Assembly: GCA_963790325.1 (NCBI GenBank)
Contig: CAWBNY010000003.1
Location: 124,001 to 188,000 of the forward strand
DNA: 64,000 nt
Reading direction: 5' to 3'
From: JAXDMK01 sp963790325
GTDB lineage: Bacteria > Actinomycetota > Acidimicrobiia > Acidimicrobiales > AC-14
The position numbers and the translations under genes are program-made. Under the pieces are notes generated by a model. It was not told where the DNA came from, searched no databases, and saw nothing but the letters and a program-made list of their open reading frames with translations. Each line of letters begins with the position of its first letter. Positions within the stretch are counted from its first letter, which is position 1. Shown here one piece after another: positions 39,175 through 47,115 of the stretch.

Positions 39175-39645
39175 GTGCAGGGCAACCAGGCCGTCCTCGA
39201 AGTGCTCAACGATGTCCTCACCGCGGAGCTGACGGCGATCAACCAGTACTTCATCGACGCCAAGATGTGCGCCAACTGGGGCTACCACCACCTGGCCGAG
39301 CACATCAAGGACGATTCCATCGACGAGATGAAGGACGCCGACAAGCTGATCGAGCGCATCCTGTACCTCGACGGGGTGCCCAACCTGCAGCGGCTGGGCA
39401 CGATCATGGTCGGCGAGACGGTGGTGGAGAAGCTGAAGCTGGCCCTGGAGCTGGAGACGGCCGCCATCGCCCGCCTGCAGGCCGGCATCGAGCTGTGCGA
39501 GCGGGAGAGCGACAACGGCAGCCGCCAGCTGCTGGAGGAGATCCTGACCGGCGAGGAGGAGCACGCCGACTGGCTGGAGACCCAGCTCGAGCTTGTCCGC
39601 CAGCTGGGCGAGCCGTTCTACCTGTCGCAGCAGATCAGGGACTAG
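39175..39645 (+). CDS. bfr: Bacterioferritin with Asp at the His54 position
   Basis: A 156-residue bacterioferritin subunit; 24 subunits form an iron-storage shell with heme between pairs. GTG 39175 follows GGAGGT. Using E. coli numbering the frame gives Glu18, Glu51, Met52 (heme ligand), Glu94, Glu127 and His130. Residue 54, normally the ferroxidase-site His, is Asp (codon GAC at 39334-39336). All other ligands are in place. The change could alter the di-iron centre. It is paired with bfd. The stop overlaps the convergent transglutaminase stop by four bases. Confidence 0.92.
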   Translation: MQGNQAVLEVLNDVLTAELTAINQYFIDAKMCANWGYHHLAEHIKDDSIDEMKDADKLIERILYLDGVPNLQRLGTIMVGETVVEKLKLALELETAAIARLQAGIELCERESDNGSRQLLEEILTGEEEHADWLETQLELVRQLGEPFYLSQQIRD

Positions 39646-41939
39646 CGGGAGCGCCTGCGGAGGAGCGGGCGGGGGTCGACGGCCAGCGCCGCCCGCCTGA
39701 GCGGGGTCGCATCCTGCCGGAGGGCGGCGCCGATGGCGGCCGCGTTCCCCTCGGCCCGGTCGGCCACCTCGGTGGCCACGGCCGCGCCTGACCAGGCGGC
39801 GGCCTCGGCGTCGACGGTGAGCCCGTCGAGGTGGTGGGCCACCGTCTCGCCGCCCACCGGACCGACCCGGGCCGCGTACTCGGCCGCCGTCTCCCACCGC
39901 TGCCGGCCCAGGCCGGTGGCGGCCAGGTCCTCCTCCGCCTCGTCCCAGGCCACCAGCACCCGGGCCGCGGGCGTGGTGGCGCCCTGCCGCCGGCGGCGGC
40001 GGACGGCCTGGCGGACGAGGGGCACCGCCGCCACCGCCAGCACCGGCAGGAGGACGAGCAGGATCGTCGCCACCCGGAGGAGCCGGCTGACGATCGAGGG
40101 GCCGGACGGCTCGGGGGTGGCGGTCTCCGTCGGCTGCTCGACCGGCTGGGGGGTGGTGGCGCCCGGCGCGGGCGTGGCCGGGCCGGCGACGGTGGTGTCG
40201 GGTGTGGTGGGGGCCTCGGCCTCGGCCGGGGCCACGTCGGTGTAGTCCTCGGCGCCCGGCTGGGCCCGGCCCGGGGTGGGCTCGAAGGCCACCCATCCGT
40301 AGCCGGCGAGGTAGACCTCGGGCCAGGCATGGGCCTCCCGGTCGGTGACGTGGAAGCGGCCGTCGGGCCCCCGGGCACCGGGGGTGAAGCCGACCGCCAC
40401 CCGGGACGGGAGCCCGGCCACCCGGGCCATGGCCGCAAATGTCCCTGCGAACTGCTCGCAGTACCCGACCCGGTTCTCGAGGAAGCGGACGATGGCGTCG
40501 TCGCCGTGGCCGGGGGCGACGTCGAGGCTGTAGGTGAACTCGGCCCGGAACCAGTCCTGCAAGGCCCGGGCCCGGGCGAACGGGGTCGGCTGGGCGCCCA
40601 TGATGTCGTTGGCCTGGGCTTTCACCGATTGGGGGAACTCGGCGGGCAAGGTGAGGTAGCGCTCGGCGATGGAGGCCGGGACGACGTCGGGCGCGGCCGC
40701 CAGCCCGCCGGCGGTGAAGGTGGGGACGGCCGACTCGACGGTGTAGGCGAGGCCGTCGGCCGACTCCCGATCGGTGAGGAGGCTGCCCGAGTCCCGCTCG
40801 TAGCGCAACCCGGGCACGTCGCCGCCGACGCGCTCGGGGCGGAAGGCGGCCGGCAGCCAGATGGCGGACAGGGCGCCGATGACGAAGTCCTGGGTCAAGG
40901 GCTGTTGGGTCCCGGTGGTGGCGACGCCGTCGGGCAGGGAGCCCCGGGCCCGCTGGTAGCTGCCCCGGGACGACCAGATGTTGCCGTCGAAGCGGTCGAG
41001 CGAGGTCAGCCGCCAGTAGGCGGCCCGGGGGCTGCCGACGGTGAAGACCTCGGCCCCCGACGGGTTGACCAGCCGGCCCCGGATGTCGACCAGGGGGCTG
41101 ACGGTGACCCGGGCCGAGCCCTGGGACCCGGCCCGGTCGCCGATGCCGAAGGGGCTGGGGTCGTCGGCCCCCGGCAGCCGCGGTCCGACCACGACTGCGG
41201 TGACCACCGCGGCTAGGCCGACGACGGCGGCCGCCCGCAGCATGGCCCCGTCCCCCTGCGCCCCCCGGGTGCCGAACCAGGCGCCGGACGTGGTGCGGGC
41301 GCCGGCGTCGGCCAGGACGACGAAGCCGAGCACGACGCCCAGGTAGAGGGCGGTGAGGCCGACGCGGTGCTCGTCGGTGCCGAGGAGGGCCCCGAACAGG
41401 AAGACGGTGAAGGAGGGGACGATCGCCTCGAACCGGGCTCGCACCCGGAAGGCGAACGTGTCGGCCAGCCACGCCGCCAGCCACGCCCCCACCGCCGCGG
41501 CGACGACGAAGCCCCGGGTGACGGGGGCGGGGGCGACCACCGAGCCGAAGCGGCCCCAGGCGTCACGGAGATCGTCGATGATGGCGTCGAGGGTGGATCC
41601 GCCGGGGATGCCCATGGTGGTGGTGTGGGGCTCGACGACCCAGCTCAGGTAGAGCACCAGGCCGACGCCGGACAGGGCGGCGGCCACGACCGGGGTGAGG
41701 CCCCGGCGGCGGGCGATGCCGGCGACCACGTGGCTGACGACGGCGGCGCCGATGACGGGGGCGAGGAAGGAGCCGCCGGCGAACAGCCGGGTGAGCCCGA
41801 CGACGGCCACGATCGACACGACGGCCAGGCCGATCTCGGCCAGGGCCGGGGCGAGGCCGCCCGAGGGCGGCCGGGCCGGCGGCCACCGGGTGGCCGTCGG
41901 CGCCGGGTCGACCGGGGGCGCGGGGGCGAGGGTGGTCAT
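39642..41939 (-). CDS. Membrane-bound transglutaminase-like protein
   Basis: A 765-residue protein of the TgpA/DUF3488 type. The N-terminal half has about six membrane helices (for example IGLAVVSIVAVVGLTRLFA, AALSGVGLVLYLSWVV, GAWLAAWLADTFAF and TALYLGVVLGFVVLADAGA). An extracellular part with a transglutaminase core follows: NRVGYCEQFAGTFAAMARVA (Cys), EAHAWPEVYLAGYGWVAFEP (His; the third residue is replaced, the family usually has D-P-T). Another helix (SRLLRVATILLVLLPVLAV) and a cytosolic tail complete it. It is the last gene of moxR-DUF58-transglutaminase, a common arrangement of unknown exact role in envelope processing. Confidence 0.82.
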   Translation of the reverse strand: MTTLAPAPPVDPAPTATRWPPARPPSGGLAPALAEIGLAVVSIVAVVGLTRLFAGGSFLAPVIGAAVVSHVVAGIARRRGLTPVVAAALSGVGLVLYLSWVVEPHTTTMGIPGGSTLDAIIDDLRDAWGRFGSVVAPAPVTRGFVVAAAVGAWLAAWLADTFAFRVRARFEAIVPSFTVFLFGALLGTDEHRVGLTALYLGVVLGFVVLADAGARTTSGAWFGTRGAQGDGAMLRAAAVVGLAAVVTAVVVGPRLPGADDPSPFGIGDRAGSQGSARVTVSPLVDIRGRLVNPSGAEVFTVGSPRAAYWRLTSLDRFDGNIWSSRGSYQRARGSLPDGVATTGTQQPLTQDFVIGALSAIWLPAAFRPERVGGDVPGLRYERDSGSLLTDRESADGLAYTVESAVPTFTAGGLAAAPDVVPASIAERYLTLPAEFPQSVKAQANDIMGAQPTPFARARALQDWFRAEFTYSLDVAPGHGDDAIVRFLENRVGYCEQFAGTFAAMARVAGLPSRVAVGFTPGARGPDGRFHVTDREAHAWPEVYLAGYGWVAFEPTPGRAQPGAEDYTDVAPAEAEAPTTPDTTVAGPATPAPGATTPQPVEQPTETATPEPSGPSIVSRLLRVATILLVLLPVLAVAAVPLVRQAVRRRRRQGATTPAARVLVAWDEAEEDLAATGLGRQRWETAAEYAARVGPVGGETVAHHLDGLTVDAEAAAWSGAAVATEVADRAEGNAAAIGAALRQDATPLRRAALAVDPRPLLRRRSR

Positions 41940-43144
41940 CGGCGGGCCAGCCGGCGCAGGCCGGAGGGATGGACCGACAATGAGGCGTCCCAGGCGGCGG
42001 CGAAGGGACGGTTGGCGGCGACGGCGACCACGTGGCCGACGCCGGGCCAGCGGGCATCCTCGGGCCGGGGCCGTCGTCCCTCGAAGGTGACCAGGGTGAC
42101 GGCCGCCGGGCTGCGGGCCAGCCGGGTGAGGCGCTCGAGGTCGGCCGGGTCGATCCCCGAGGCGGTGACGACGGCGACCGCCCCGTCGACCGCCCGCTGC
42201 GGACCGAGCGAGTCGAGGCCGCCCGTCCCGTCGCCGGCCGGCTGGAGCACGGCCAGGCGGGCGAGGATGACTTCCAGGTGCCCGGCGCCCGAGCCGAAGC
42301 CGGAGTCGACCCCGTCGGTGGTGACCAGGCGCACCACCGAGCCGTGCTGCCAGCAGGAGGTGACGACGCTGGCCGCGGCCGACACCGCTCCCTCGAGGGA
42401 GGCCTCGGTGTGGAGGCGGGCCCGCACGTCGAGCACGATCGTGGCCCGCCCCTGCCACGGGACCTCGTTCTGGCGGATCATGATCTCGTCCCGCCGGGCC
42501 GTCGACGGCCAGTGGACCCGGCGCAGGTCGTCGCCCTGCTGGTAGGCCCGCAGGGCGTAGAAGTCCTCCCCGGTGAGGCCGACGGCCGCGGCCCGGGGCG
42601 TGGTGTGGTGGCGGTCACGGCCGGGGCTGTCGGGCAGGGGCCGGACGGGGTCGATGCGGGGGTAGACGGTGAGCTCGGTGACGGGGGCGATGGCCGTCGA
42701 CCGCCGGGCCAGGCCGAAGGGGTCGGAGCGCTCCGCCTCCATGGGGCCGATGGCGAACACGCCCCGACGGTCGGCCGGCAGCCGGTAGCTGGCCTGGTCG
42801 GACTGGCCGGGGGCGAGGGGCGGGAGGAGGAAGCGGGCCTGGCGGGGGCCGCCGTCGAGGGCGTCCCGGAGGGTGAGGACGGGAGAGCGGCGGCGGCTGC
42901 GGTTGCGGAGGGAGAGCTCGACCCGGCTGTTGTCGCCCACGTGGACTCGGGGCGGGTTGAGCTGGCGGGACGCCTCCAGGTGGGGATGCCGGGTGAGGAC
43001 GTAGGCGACGCCCGCCGCCACCAGCCCGAAGCTGCCCGCGGCCAGGACGAACAGCTCGACGAGGCCGAGGGCCCGCCCCCCGGCCACCAGCACGACGGCC
43101 CCGATCGACACCCCCCACCCGCGGCGCGTGAGGAGCCCGCGCAT
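41936..43144 (-). CDS. DUF58 / vWA-like protein
   Basis: A 402-residue DUF58 protein. Two N-terminal helices (GWGVSIGAVVLVAGGRALG, LVELFVLAAGSFGLVAAG) anchor it, then an extracellular or cytosolic part with RVHVGDNSRVELSLRNRSRR. The DUF58 signature DFYALRAYQQGDDLRRVHWP sits mid-protein, followed by ATIVLDVRARLHTEASLEGA, a degenerate vWA metal-binding site. ATG 43144 is used. The stop overlaps the transglutaminase ATG. It presumably works with the MoxR ATPase in a chaperone-like complex. Confidence 0.82.
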   Translation of the reverse strand: MRGLLTRRGWGVSIGAVVLVAGGRALGLVELFVLAAGSFGLVAAGVAYVLTRHPHLEASRQLNPPRVHVGDNSRVELSLRNRSRRRSPVLTLRDALDGGPRQARFLLPPLAPGQSDQASYRLPADRRGVFAIGPMEAERSDPFGLARRSTAIAPVTELTVYPRIDPVRPLPDSPGRDRHHTTPRAAAVGLTGEDFYALRAYQQGDDLRRVHWPSTARRDEIMIRQNEVPWQGRATIVLDVRARLHTEASLEGAVSAAASVVTSCWQHGSVVRLVTTDGVDSGFGSGAGHLEVILARLAVLQPAGDGTGGLDSLGPQRAVDGAVAVVTASGIDPADLERLTRLARSPAAVTLVTFEGRRPRPEDARWPGVGHVVAVAANRPFAAAWDASLSVHPSGLRRLARR

Positions 43145-43238
43145 CACGCCCGGATGCCGTCGACGGCCGCGCCTGCCGCCGGAGGCGGCCGTTGTTCCGT
43201 GCACCTCGCCGAGCGCCCTCCGGTCGCGCCGGCGAAGG

Positions 43239-44210
43239 TCACCGGGCCGCCGGGACCGAGACCGATCCGAGCACCGAGAGGAGGACGTCGGCCCGGTTGA
43301 CACCGCGGAGCTGGGCGTCGCCGGTGAGGGCCAGGCGGTGCTCGAGGACCGGCAGGGCCAGGGCCTTGAGGTCGTCGGGGACCACGTAGTCGCGGCCGAG
43401 CGAGGCGGCCCGGGCGCGGGCCGCCTTGAGCAGGCCGAGGGCGGCCCGGGGGGACACGCCGAGGGCCAGCTGGGGATGAGCCCGGGTGGCGGCGGCCAGG
43501 TCGACGATGTAGCCCTTGAGGGTGGCGGCGACGTGGATGGCGGCGGCGAGGGCGGTCATGGTGTGGACGTCGCCCGCCGACGCCACCGGCCGCAGCGACG
43601 CCGCCGGGTCGGAGCGACCGTGGGTGTCGAGGATGGAGATCTCGGCCGCCCGGTCGGGGTAGCCCATGCCGATGCGCATGAGGAAGCGGTCGAGCTGGCT
43701 CTCGGGCAGGGGATAGGTGCCCTCGTGCTCCACCGGGTTCTGGGTGGCGATGACCATGAACGGTGCCGCCAGCCGGTAGGTGGTGCCGTCGACGGTGACC
43801 TGCCGCTCCTCCATGGCCTCCAGCAGGGCGGACTGGGTCTTGGGCGAGGCCCGGTTGATCTCGTCGCCCACCACCAGGTTGGCGAAGATGCCGCCCGGGC
43901 GGAACTCGAAGGCGCCGCTGGCCCGGTTGTAAACGCTCACGCCGGTGACGTCGCTGGGCAGGAGGTCGGGGGTGAACTGGATGCGCCGCCAGGTGCAGTC
44001 GAGGCTGCCGGCGAGGGCCTTGGCCAGGCTCGTCTTGCCCACGCCGGGGACGTCCTCGATGAGGAGGTGACCCTCTGCCACCAGGCACAACAGGGCCAGG
44101 CGGATGGCCTCGTCCTTGCCCTGGACGACAGTGGCGACGTTGGCCACCACCGCCTCGAAGCTCTCGGAGAAGGTCTGGACGGCGCGGGCCGCGAGGCGGG
44201 ATCTCGACAT
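43239..44210 (-). CDS. MoxR-type AAA+ ATPase
   Basis: A 323-residue AAA+ ATPase. HLLIEDVPGVGKTSLAKALA is the Walker A, GIFANLVVGDEINRASPKTQ the Walker B with the DEINRA motif, and EGTYPLPESQLDRFLMRIGM the sensor and arginine-finger region. The C-terminal lid is present (DVLLSVLGSVSV). MoxR proteins help fold or assemble metal-binding vWA partner proteins, here the DUF58 protein encoded next. ATG 44210 fits the family. A 94-base gap to the DUF58 gene and the shared strand support an operon. Confidence 0.9.
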   Translation of the reverse strand: MSRSRLAARAVQTFSESFEAVVANVATVVQGKDEAIRLALLCLVAEGHLLIEDVPGVGKTSLAKALAGSLDCTWRRIQFTPDLLPSDVTGVSVYNRASGAFEFRPGGIFANLVVGDEINRASPKTQSALLEAMEERQVTVDGTTYRLAAPFMVIATQNPVEHEGTYPLPESQLDRFLMRIGMGYPDRAAEISILDTHGRSDPAASLRPVASAGDVHTMTALAAAIHVAATLKGYIVDLAAATRAHPQLALGVSPRAALGLLKAARARAASLGRDYVVPDDLKALALPVLEHRLALTGDAQLRGVNRADVLLSVLGSVSVPAAR

Positions 44211-44253
44211 GGCTGGGGTGCTCAGGTTACCCGCCGTCCCCGCCGTGACGGAC

Positions 44254-44499
44254 TCAGCCGGAGCCGGCGAACAGGTCGTCGACCGGCAGCTCGAAGCCGT
44301 CGAGCAGGGGAGTGGTGATGACGTCGCCCGCGCCGGCCACCATGGCGTCGTCGACCGCCGAGGTGCCCGGCACCGCCCGGTGGACGAGGATGTCGGCGGC
44401 GGGTGGGTCGACCGGCCAGGCATCGGCCGGCCAGTCGCCGGCGAGGAGCTCCTCGACGCTCACCCGGTGGTGGGGGGTGGTGGTGGTCGGGGCGGTCAC
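44254..44499 (-). CDS. Small hypothetical protein upstream of moxR
   Basis: An 81-residue acidic protein from GTG 44499; an upstream start at 44562 would add 21 residues. SVEELLAGDWPADAWPVD and GTSAVDDAMVAGAGDVITTP, then LLDGFELPVDDLFAGSG, show no known motif. It lies 43 bases upstream of moxR on the same strand and may be part of that operon. Real coding is likely but not certain. Confidence 0.4.
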   Translation of the reverse strand: MTAPTTTTPHHRVSVEELLAGDWPADAWPVDPPAADILVHRAVPGTSAVDDAMVAGAGDVITTPLLDGFELPVDDLFAGSG

Positions 44500-44642
44500 G
44501 GTTCCCAAGAATAGCGAAGGGGTGTGACATTCACTCAGGAGCCCCCCGTCGGCGGTCGACACCCGAAGGTCCGGTCGAAGGATGGCCTCGAGGGGGAGCC
44601 GGTGGGACTTCGGTCCATCGAGGAGGGTGAAGAATCACCCCC

Positions 44643-44756
44643 GTGGAGGTTGTCCGGGCGGTCAAGATCGGGGGGACGGAGCCGGCCGCCGGCCCGGTCG
44701 GCGGGCAGGGCACGGCCGTGACCTCGGTGGCGTGGGGGGGGTTGGGCCGCCTGTGA
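44643..44756 (+). CDS. Possible 37-residue peptide
   Basis: GTG 44643 opens a 37-codon frame (VVRAVKIGGTEPAAGPVG, then AVTSVAWGGLGRL) whose stop overlaps the next GTG by four bases, the coupling pattern used elsewhere in the window. GTGAAGAATCACCCCCG precedes it with no clear ribosome site. It may be a leader peptide or simply a chance frame. Confidence 0.25.
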   Translation: MEVVRAVKIGGTEPAAGPVGGQGTAVTSVAWGGLGRL

Positions 44757-45067
44757 CCCCCTCGGCCACTGGTGACGGATCGCGTCGCCCTGACCCCGAA
44801 CATCGTCACCAGTTGCCGGGGGGGTGGCTGGTCCCGGCCGCGGTCGCAGTCGTCCGGCGACCCCGGCTGTGGGGGGTCGCCGTCCGCCAGACGGTCCGCC
44901 TGGCCCGGCCCGGGTGGTGGCGTCGGTGGCCTCCCGTCCCCCTCCCCGACCCCTCGTACCTGCGCTTTCGCCTGCAGACGGCCTACGGCGACCCCGACCG
45001 ACCCCCGGCTGCCGACGACGTCGTGGCCTATCTCGAGTGGTGCCGCCGTTTCGGTCGGATGAGTTAG
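44753..45067 (+). CDS. Conserved actinobacterial protein of unknown function
   Basis: A 104-residue protein from GTG 44753. The C-terminal 70 residues match a pattern I recognise from many actinobacterial genomes: RRPRLWGVAVRQTVRLARPG, WWRRWPPVPLPDPSYLRFRL, TAYGDPDR and DVVAYLEWCRRFG. No function is known. One hydrophobic segment (PGGWLVPAAVAVV) suggests membrane contact. It precedes the HNH-nuclease gene by 60 bases on the same strand. Confidence 0.6.
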   Translation: MTPSATGDGSRRPDPEHRHQLPGGWLVPAAVAVVRRPRLWGVAVRQTVRLARPGWWRRWPPVPLPDPSYLRFRLQTAYGDPDRPPAADDVVAYLEWCRRFGRMS

Positions 45068-45126
45068 CCTTTGCCCCCAATGGGCCTACCACCACGACCA
45101 CAGCGCTGACCGGTGAGGGCTGACCG

Positions 45127-45636
45127 GTGAGCAAGGCGCTCGTCCTCAACGCGACCTACGAGCCGCTCTGCGTCGTCCCCGTCCGCCGGGCTGTGGTGCT
45201 GGTCCTCAAGGAGAAGGCCGAGATCCTCCACGCGTTCGACCGCGAGCTGCACTCGGAGCGGTCGTCGATGCCGGTGCCGTCGGTCATCCGCCTCACCTAC
45301 TTCGTCCGGGTCCCGTTCCGGGCCCGGGCCGCCCTCAACCGGCGGGCCGTGTTCGCCCGCGACGACCACCGCTGCCAGTACTGCGGCGAGGCGGCCGAGA
45401 ACATCGACCACGTCATGCCCCGCAGCCGGGGCGGCGAGCACGTGTGGGAGAACGTGGTCGCCTCCTGCCGGCCCTGCAACAGCCGCAAGGAGGACCGCAT
45501 GGCCCACGAGGTGGGCCTTGTCCTCCGCCGCCGTCCCACCGCGCCCAAGGAGCTGACGTGGATCATCGTGGCGGTGGGCACGATCGACCCCCGGTGGGAG
45601 CCCTACCTGCAGTCGGGGGCGGCCCTGTCGGCCTGA
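45127..45636 (+). CDS. HNH endonuclease family protein
   Basis: A 169-residue HNH nuclease. FARDDHRCQYCGEAAENIDH is the first Cys pair and HNH start, VMPRSRGGEHVWENVVASCR and PCNSRKEDRMAHE complete the metal site with the second Cys pair. The N-terminal KALVLNATYEPLCVVPVRRA is typical of a widespread stand-alone HNH family whose targets are unknown. GTG 45127 was chosen on that N-terminus. It overlaps the following ligase-like gene. Confidence 0.85.
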   Translation: MSKALVLNATYEPLCVVPVRRAVVLVLKEKAEILHAFDRELHSERSSMPVPSVIRLTYFVRVPFRARAALNRRAVFARDDHRCQYCGEAAENIDHVMPRSRGGEHVWENVVASCRPCNSRKEDRMAHEVGLVLRRRPTAPKELTWIIVAVGTIDPRWEPYLQSGAALSA

Positions 45637-46301
45637 GCCCGGGTCGGGCGGCGCCGTTCGCCGTCCGCCACGAGCGGGCGACGGCGGAGTCCGTGGCCGG
45701 CCGGCCCTGGCCCGACCCCCCGGTGCGGACGGTGTGGTTCGTCGAGGTCGACCGTCCCCTGCTGGTCCTCGGCAGCACCCAGCCCGACTCGCTCGTGGAT
45801 CGGGGACGGGCGGCGGCGGCCGGGGTGGAGGTCGCCCGCCGGCGCAGCGGTGGGGGGGCGGTGCTCCTCGTCCCCGGCGGGACGGTGTGGGCCGACGTGC
45901 TCATCCCCGCCGACGACCTCCTGGCCTCGACCGATGTCGGCCGTGCCTTCATGTGGGTGGGGCGGGCGTGGGCGGCGGCGCTGGCCACGGTCGGGATCGA
46001 AGGGGCGGTGGTGCACCCGGGGCCCTCCCGCCCGCATCCGTCGGTGTGCTTCGGCGGCCTCGGCCCGGGTGAGGTCACCGTCGGCGGGGCCAAGGTGGTC
46101 GGCCTCAGCCAACGGCGGACCCGGGCCGGCGCCCTGTTCCAGTGCGGGGCGCTGGTGACCTGGGACCCCCGGTCCCTGGTCGACCTGCTGGCGGTGGCCG
46201 TCGACCTCCCGGAGCTGGAGCCGGCGGCGGCGGGGACGGGTGTCGAGCCGTCGGCGCTGGCCGCCGCCTTCGAAAAGGCGCTGGCCGCGGGGCCCGGCTA
46301 G
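45594..46301 (+). CDS. Lipoate-protein-ligase-like (BPL/LplA) protein
   Basis: A protein of the biotin/lipoyl ligase fold, up to 235 residues. VRTVWFVEVDRPLLVLGSTQ and VEVARRRSGGGAVLLVPGGT, with the RRxSGGGAV substrate loop, then TVWADVLIPADDLLASTDVG and GPGEVTVGGAKVVGLSQRRT with the K-VVG lysine motif. The C-terminal accessory domain is short. The start is uncertain: GTG 45594 (overlapping the HNH gene by 43 bases), CTG 45633 (CTGA with the HNH stop) or GTG 45693, which would cut the first helix. Lipoate transfer to 2-oxoacid dehydrogenases is the likely job. Confidence 0.75.
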   Translation: MGALPAVGGGPVGLSPGRAAPFAVRHERATAESVAGRPWPDPPVRTVWFVEVDRPLLVLGSTQPDSLVDRGRAAAAGVEVARRRSGGGAVLLVPGGTVWADVLIPADDLLASTDVGRAFMWVGRAWAAALATVGIEGAVVHPGPSRPHPSVCFGGLGPGEVTVGGAKVVGLSQRRTRAGALFQCGALVTWDPRSLVDLLAVAVDLPELEPAAAGTGVEPSALAAAFEKALAAGPG

Positions 46302-46348
46302 AGCTGGAGCCGCCCGTCAGCACCGGAAGGCGGGGGCACAGCTCTAGC
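46297..46348. terminator. Bidirectional hairpin terminator containing both stop codons
   Basis: GCTAGAGCTG (46297-46306) and CAGCTCTAGC (46339-46348) are exact reverse complements around a 32-base loop. The first arm contains the TAG of the ligase-like gene, the second reaches the TAG of the convergent membrane gene. It should end transcription in both directions. Confidence 0.6.
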
Positions 46349-46965
46349 TAGGCGGGGACGGTCAGCGGTTCCGCGGCCGGCGGCGAGCGGCGGACGGCCG
46401 GCTCGGCCTCGGGGCGGGCGAAGGTCACGGTGAAGATCCAGGCGTGGAAGACCACGCCGGGGACGATCTCGGCCACGGGGGCGATCGACCGGGACGAGAG
46501 CCACACGCCGACGACGCAGGCGACGACCTCGGCGATGGCGAGGCGGTAGGTGAGTCGCCGCCACCGGCCCGGAGGCTGGGCCGCGGCGAAGCGCCACATC
46601 AGCAGGGGCAGGGAGATCCCGAGGCCGAGGGCGCTCACGGTGTGGATGCGATGGAGGGTCGGGTCGCCGCCTATGGGCACGAAGGCGGCCACCATCTGCC
46701 CGGCCAGGCCGCCGAGCATCGCGATCGAGAACCCGATCGACGTCGGGTATCGGCCGCGGAGGTAACGGTGGAAGGCGGTGTAGAGGATGGCGGGGACGGC
46801 GAGGCCGATGGCGAAGAGCACGCTGGACCGGGGGTCGGTGCCGAGGTAGCTGAGGGGTTCGGGACCGAACATGTCGAACTGGCTGACGGCCGCGGCCGTG
46901 AGGAGGGTGGTCCACACCGTCGCCACCCCCGCCACCCCGGTGAACCGCAGCCGGTCGTTTGCCAT
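46348..46965 (-). CDS. DUF998-like membrane protein
   Basis: A 205-residue membrane protein with about six helices (VATVWTTLLTAAAVSQF, VLFAIGLAVPAILYTAF, IGFSIAMLGGLAGQMVAAFV, VSALGLGISLPLLMWRFAA, LAIAEVVACVVGVWLSS, VPGVVFHAWIFTVTFA). The first loop with FGPEPLSYLGTDPRSSVLF and the RIHTVSALGLG segment resemble the DUF998/Frag1-like superfamily. The start at ATG 46965 follows GGAGAT. Divergent from the ABC binding-protein gene with a 150-base shared upstream region. Confidence 0.7.
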   Translation of the reverse strand: MANDRLRFTGVAGVATVWTTLLTAAAVSQFDMFGPEPLSYLGTDPRSSVLFAIGLAVPAILYTAFHRYLRGRYPTSIGFSIAMLGGLAGQMVAAFVPIGGDPTLHRIHTVSALGLGISLPLLMWRFAAAQPPGRWRRLTYRLAIAEVVACVVGVWLSSRSIAPVAEIVPGVVFHAWIFTVTFARPEAEPAVRRSPPAAEPLTVPA

Positions 46966-47115
46966 CTCCTCCGTCTTCGTAGCCGACGGGCTGGGTGGAC
47001 GAGTCCAGGGCCGCGGGACCACGTCGAGCCGTGCGCTCCCGGTGTACATTCCGGGCGTACCGTCGCCGCAGGTCTGGCCGCCTCCGGCCGGCTCGGTCGA
47101 GTGCGGGAGGCCGGC

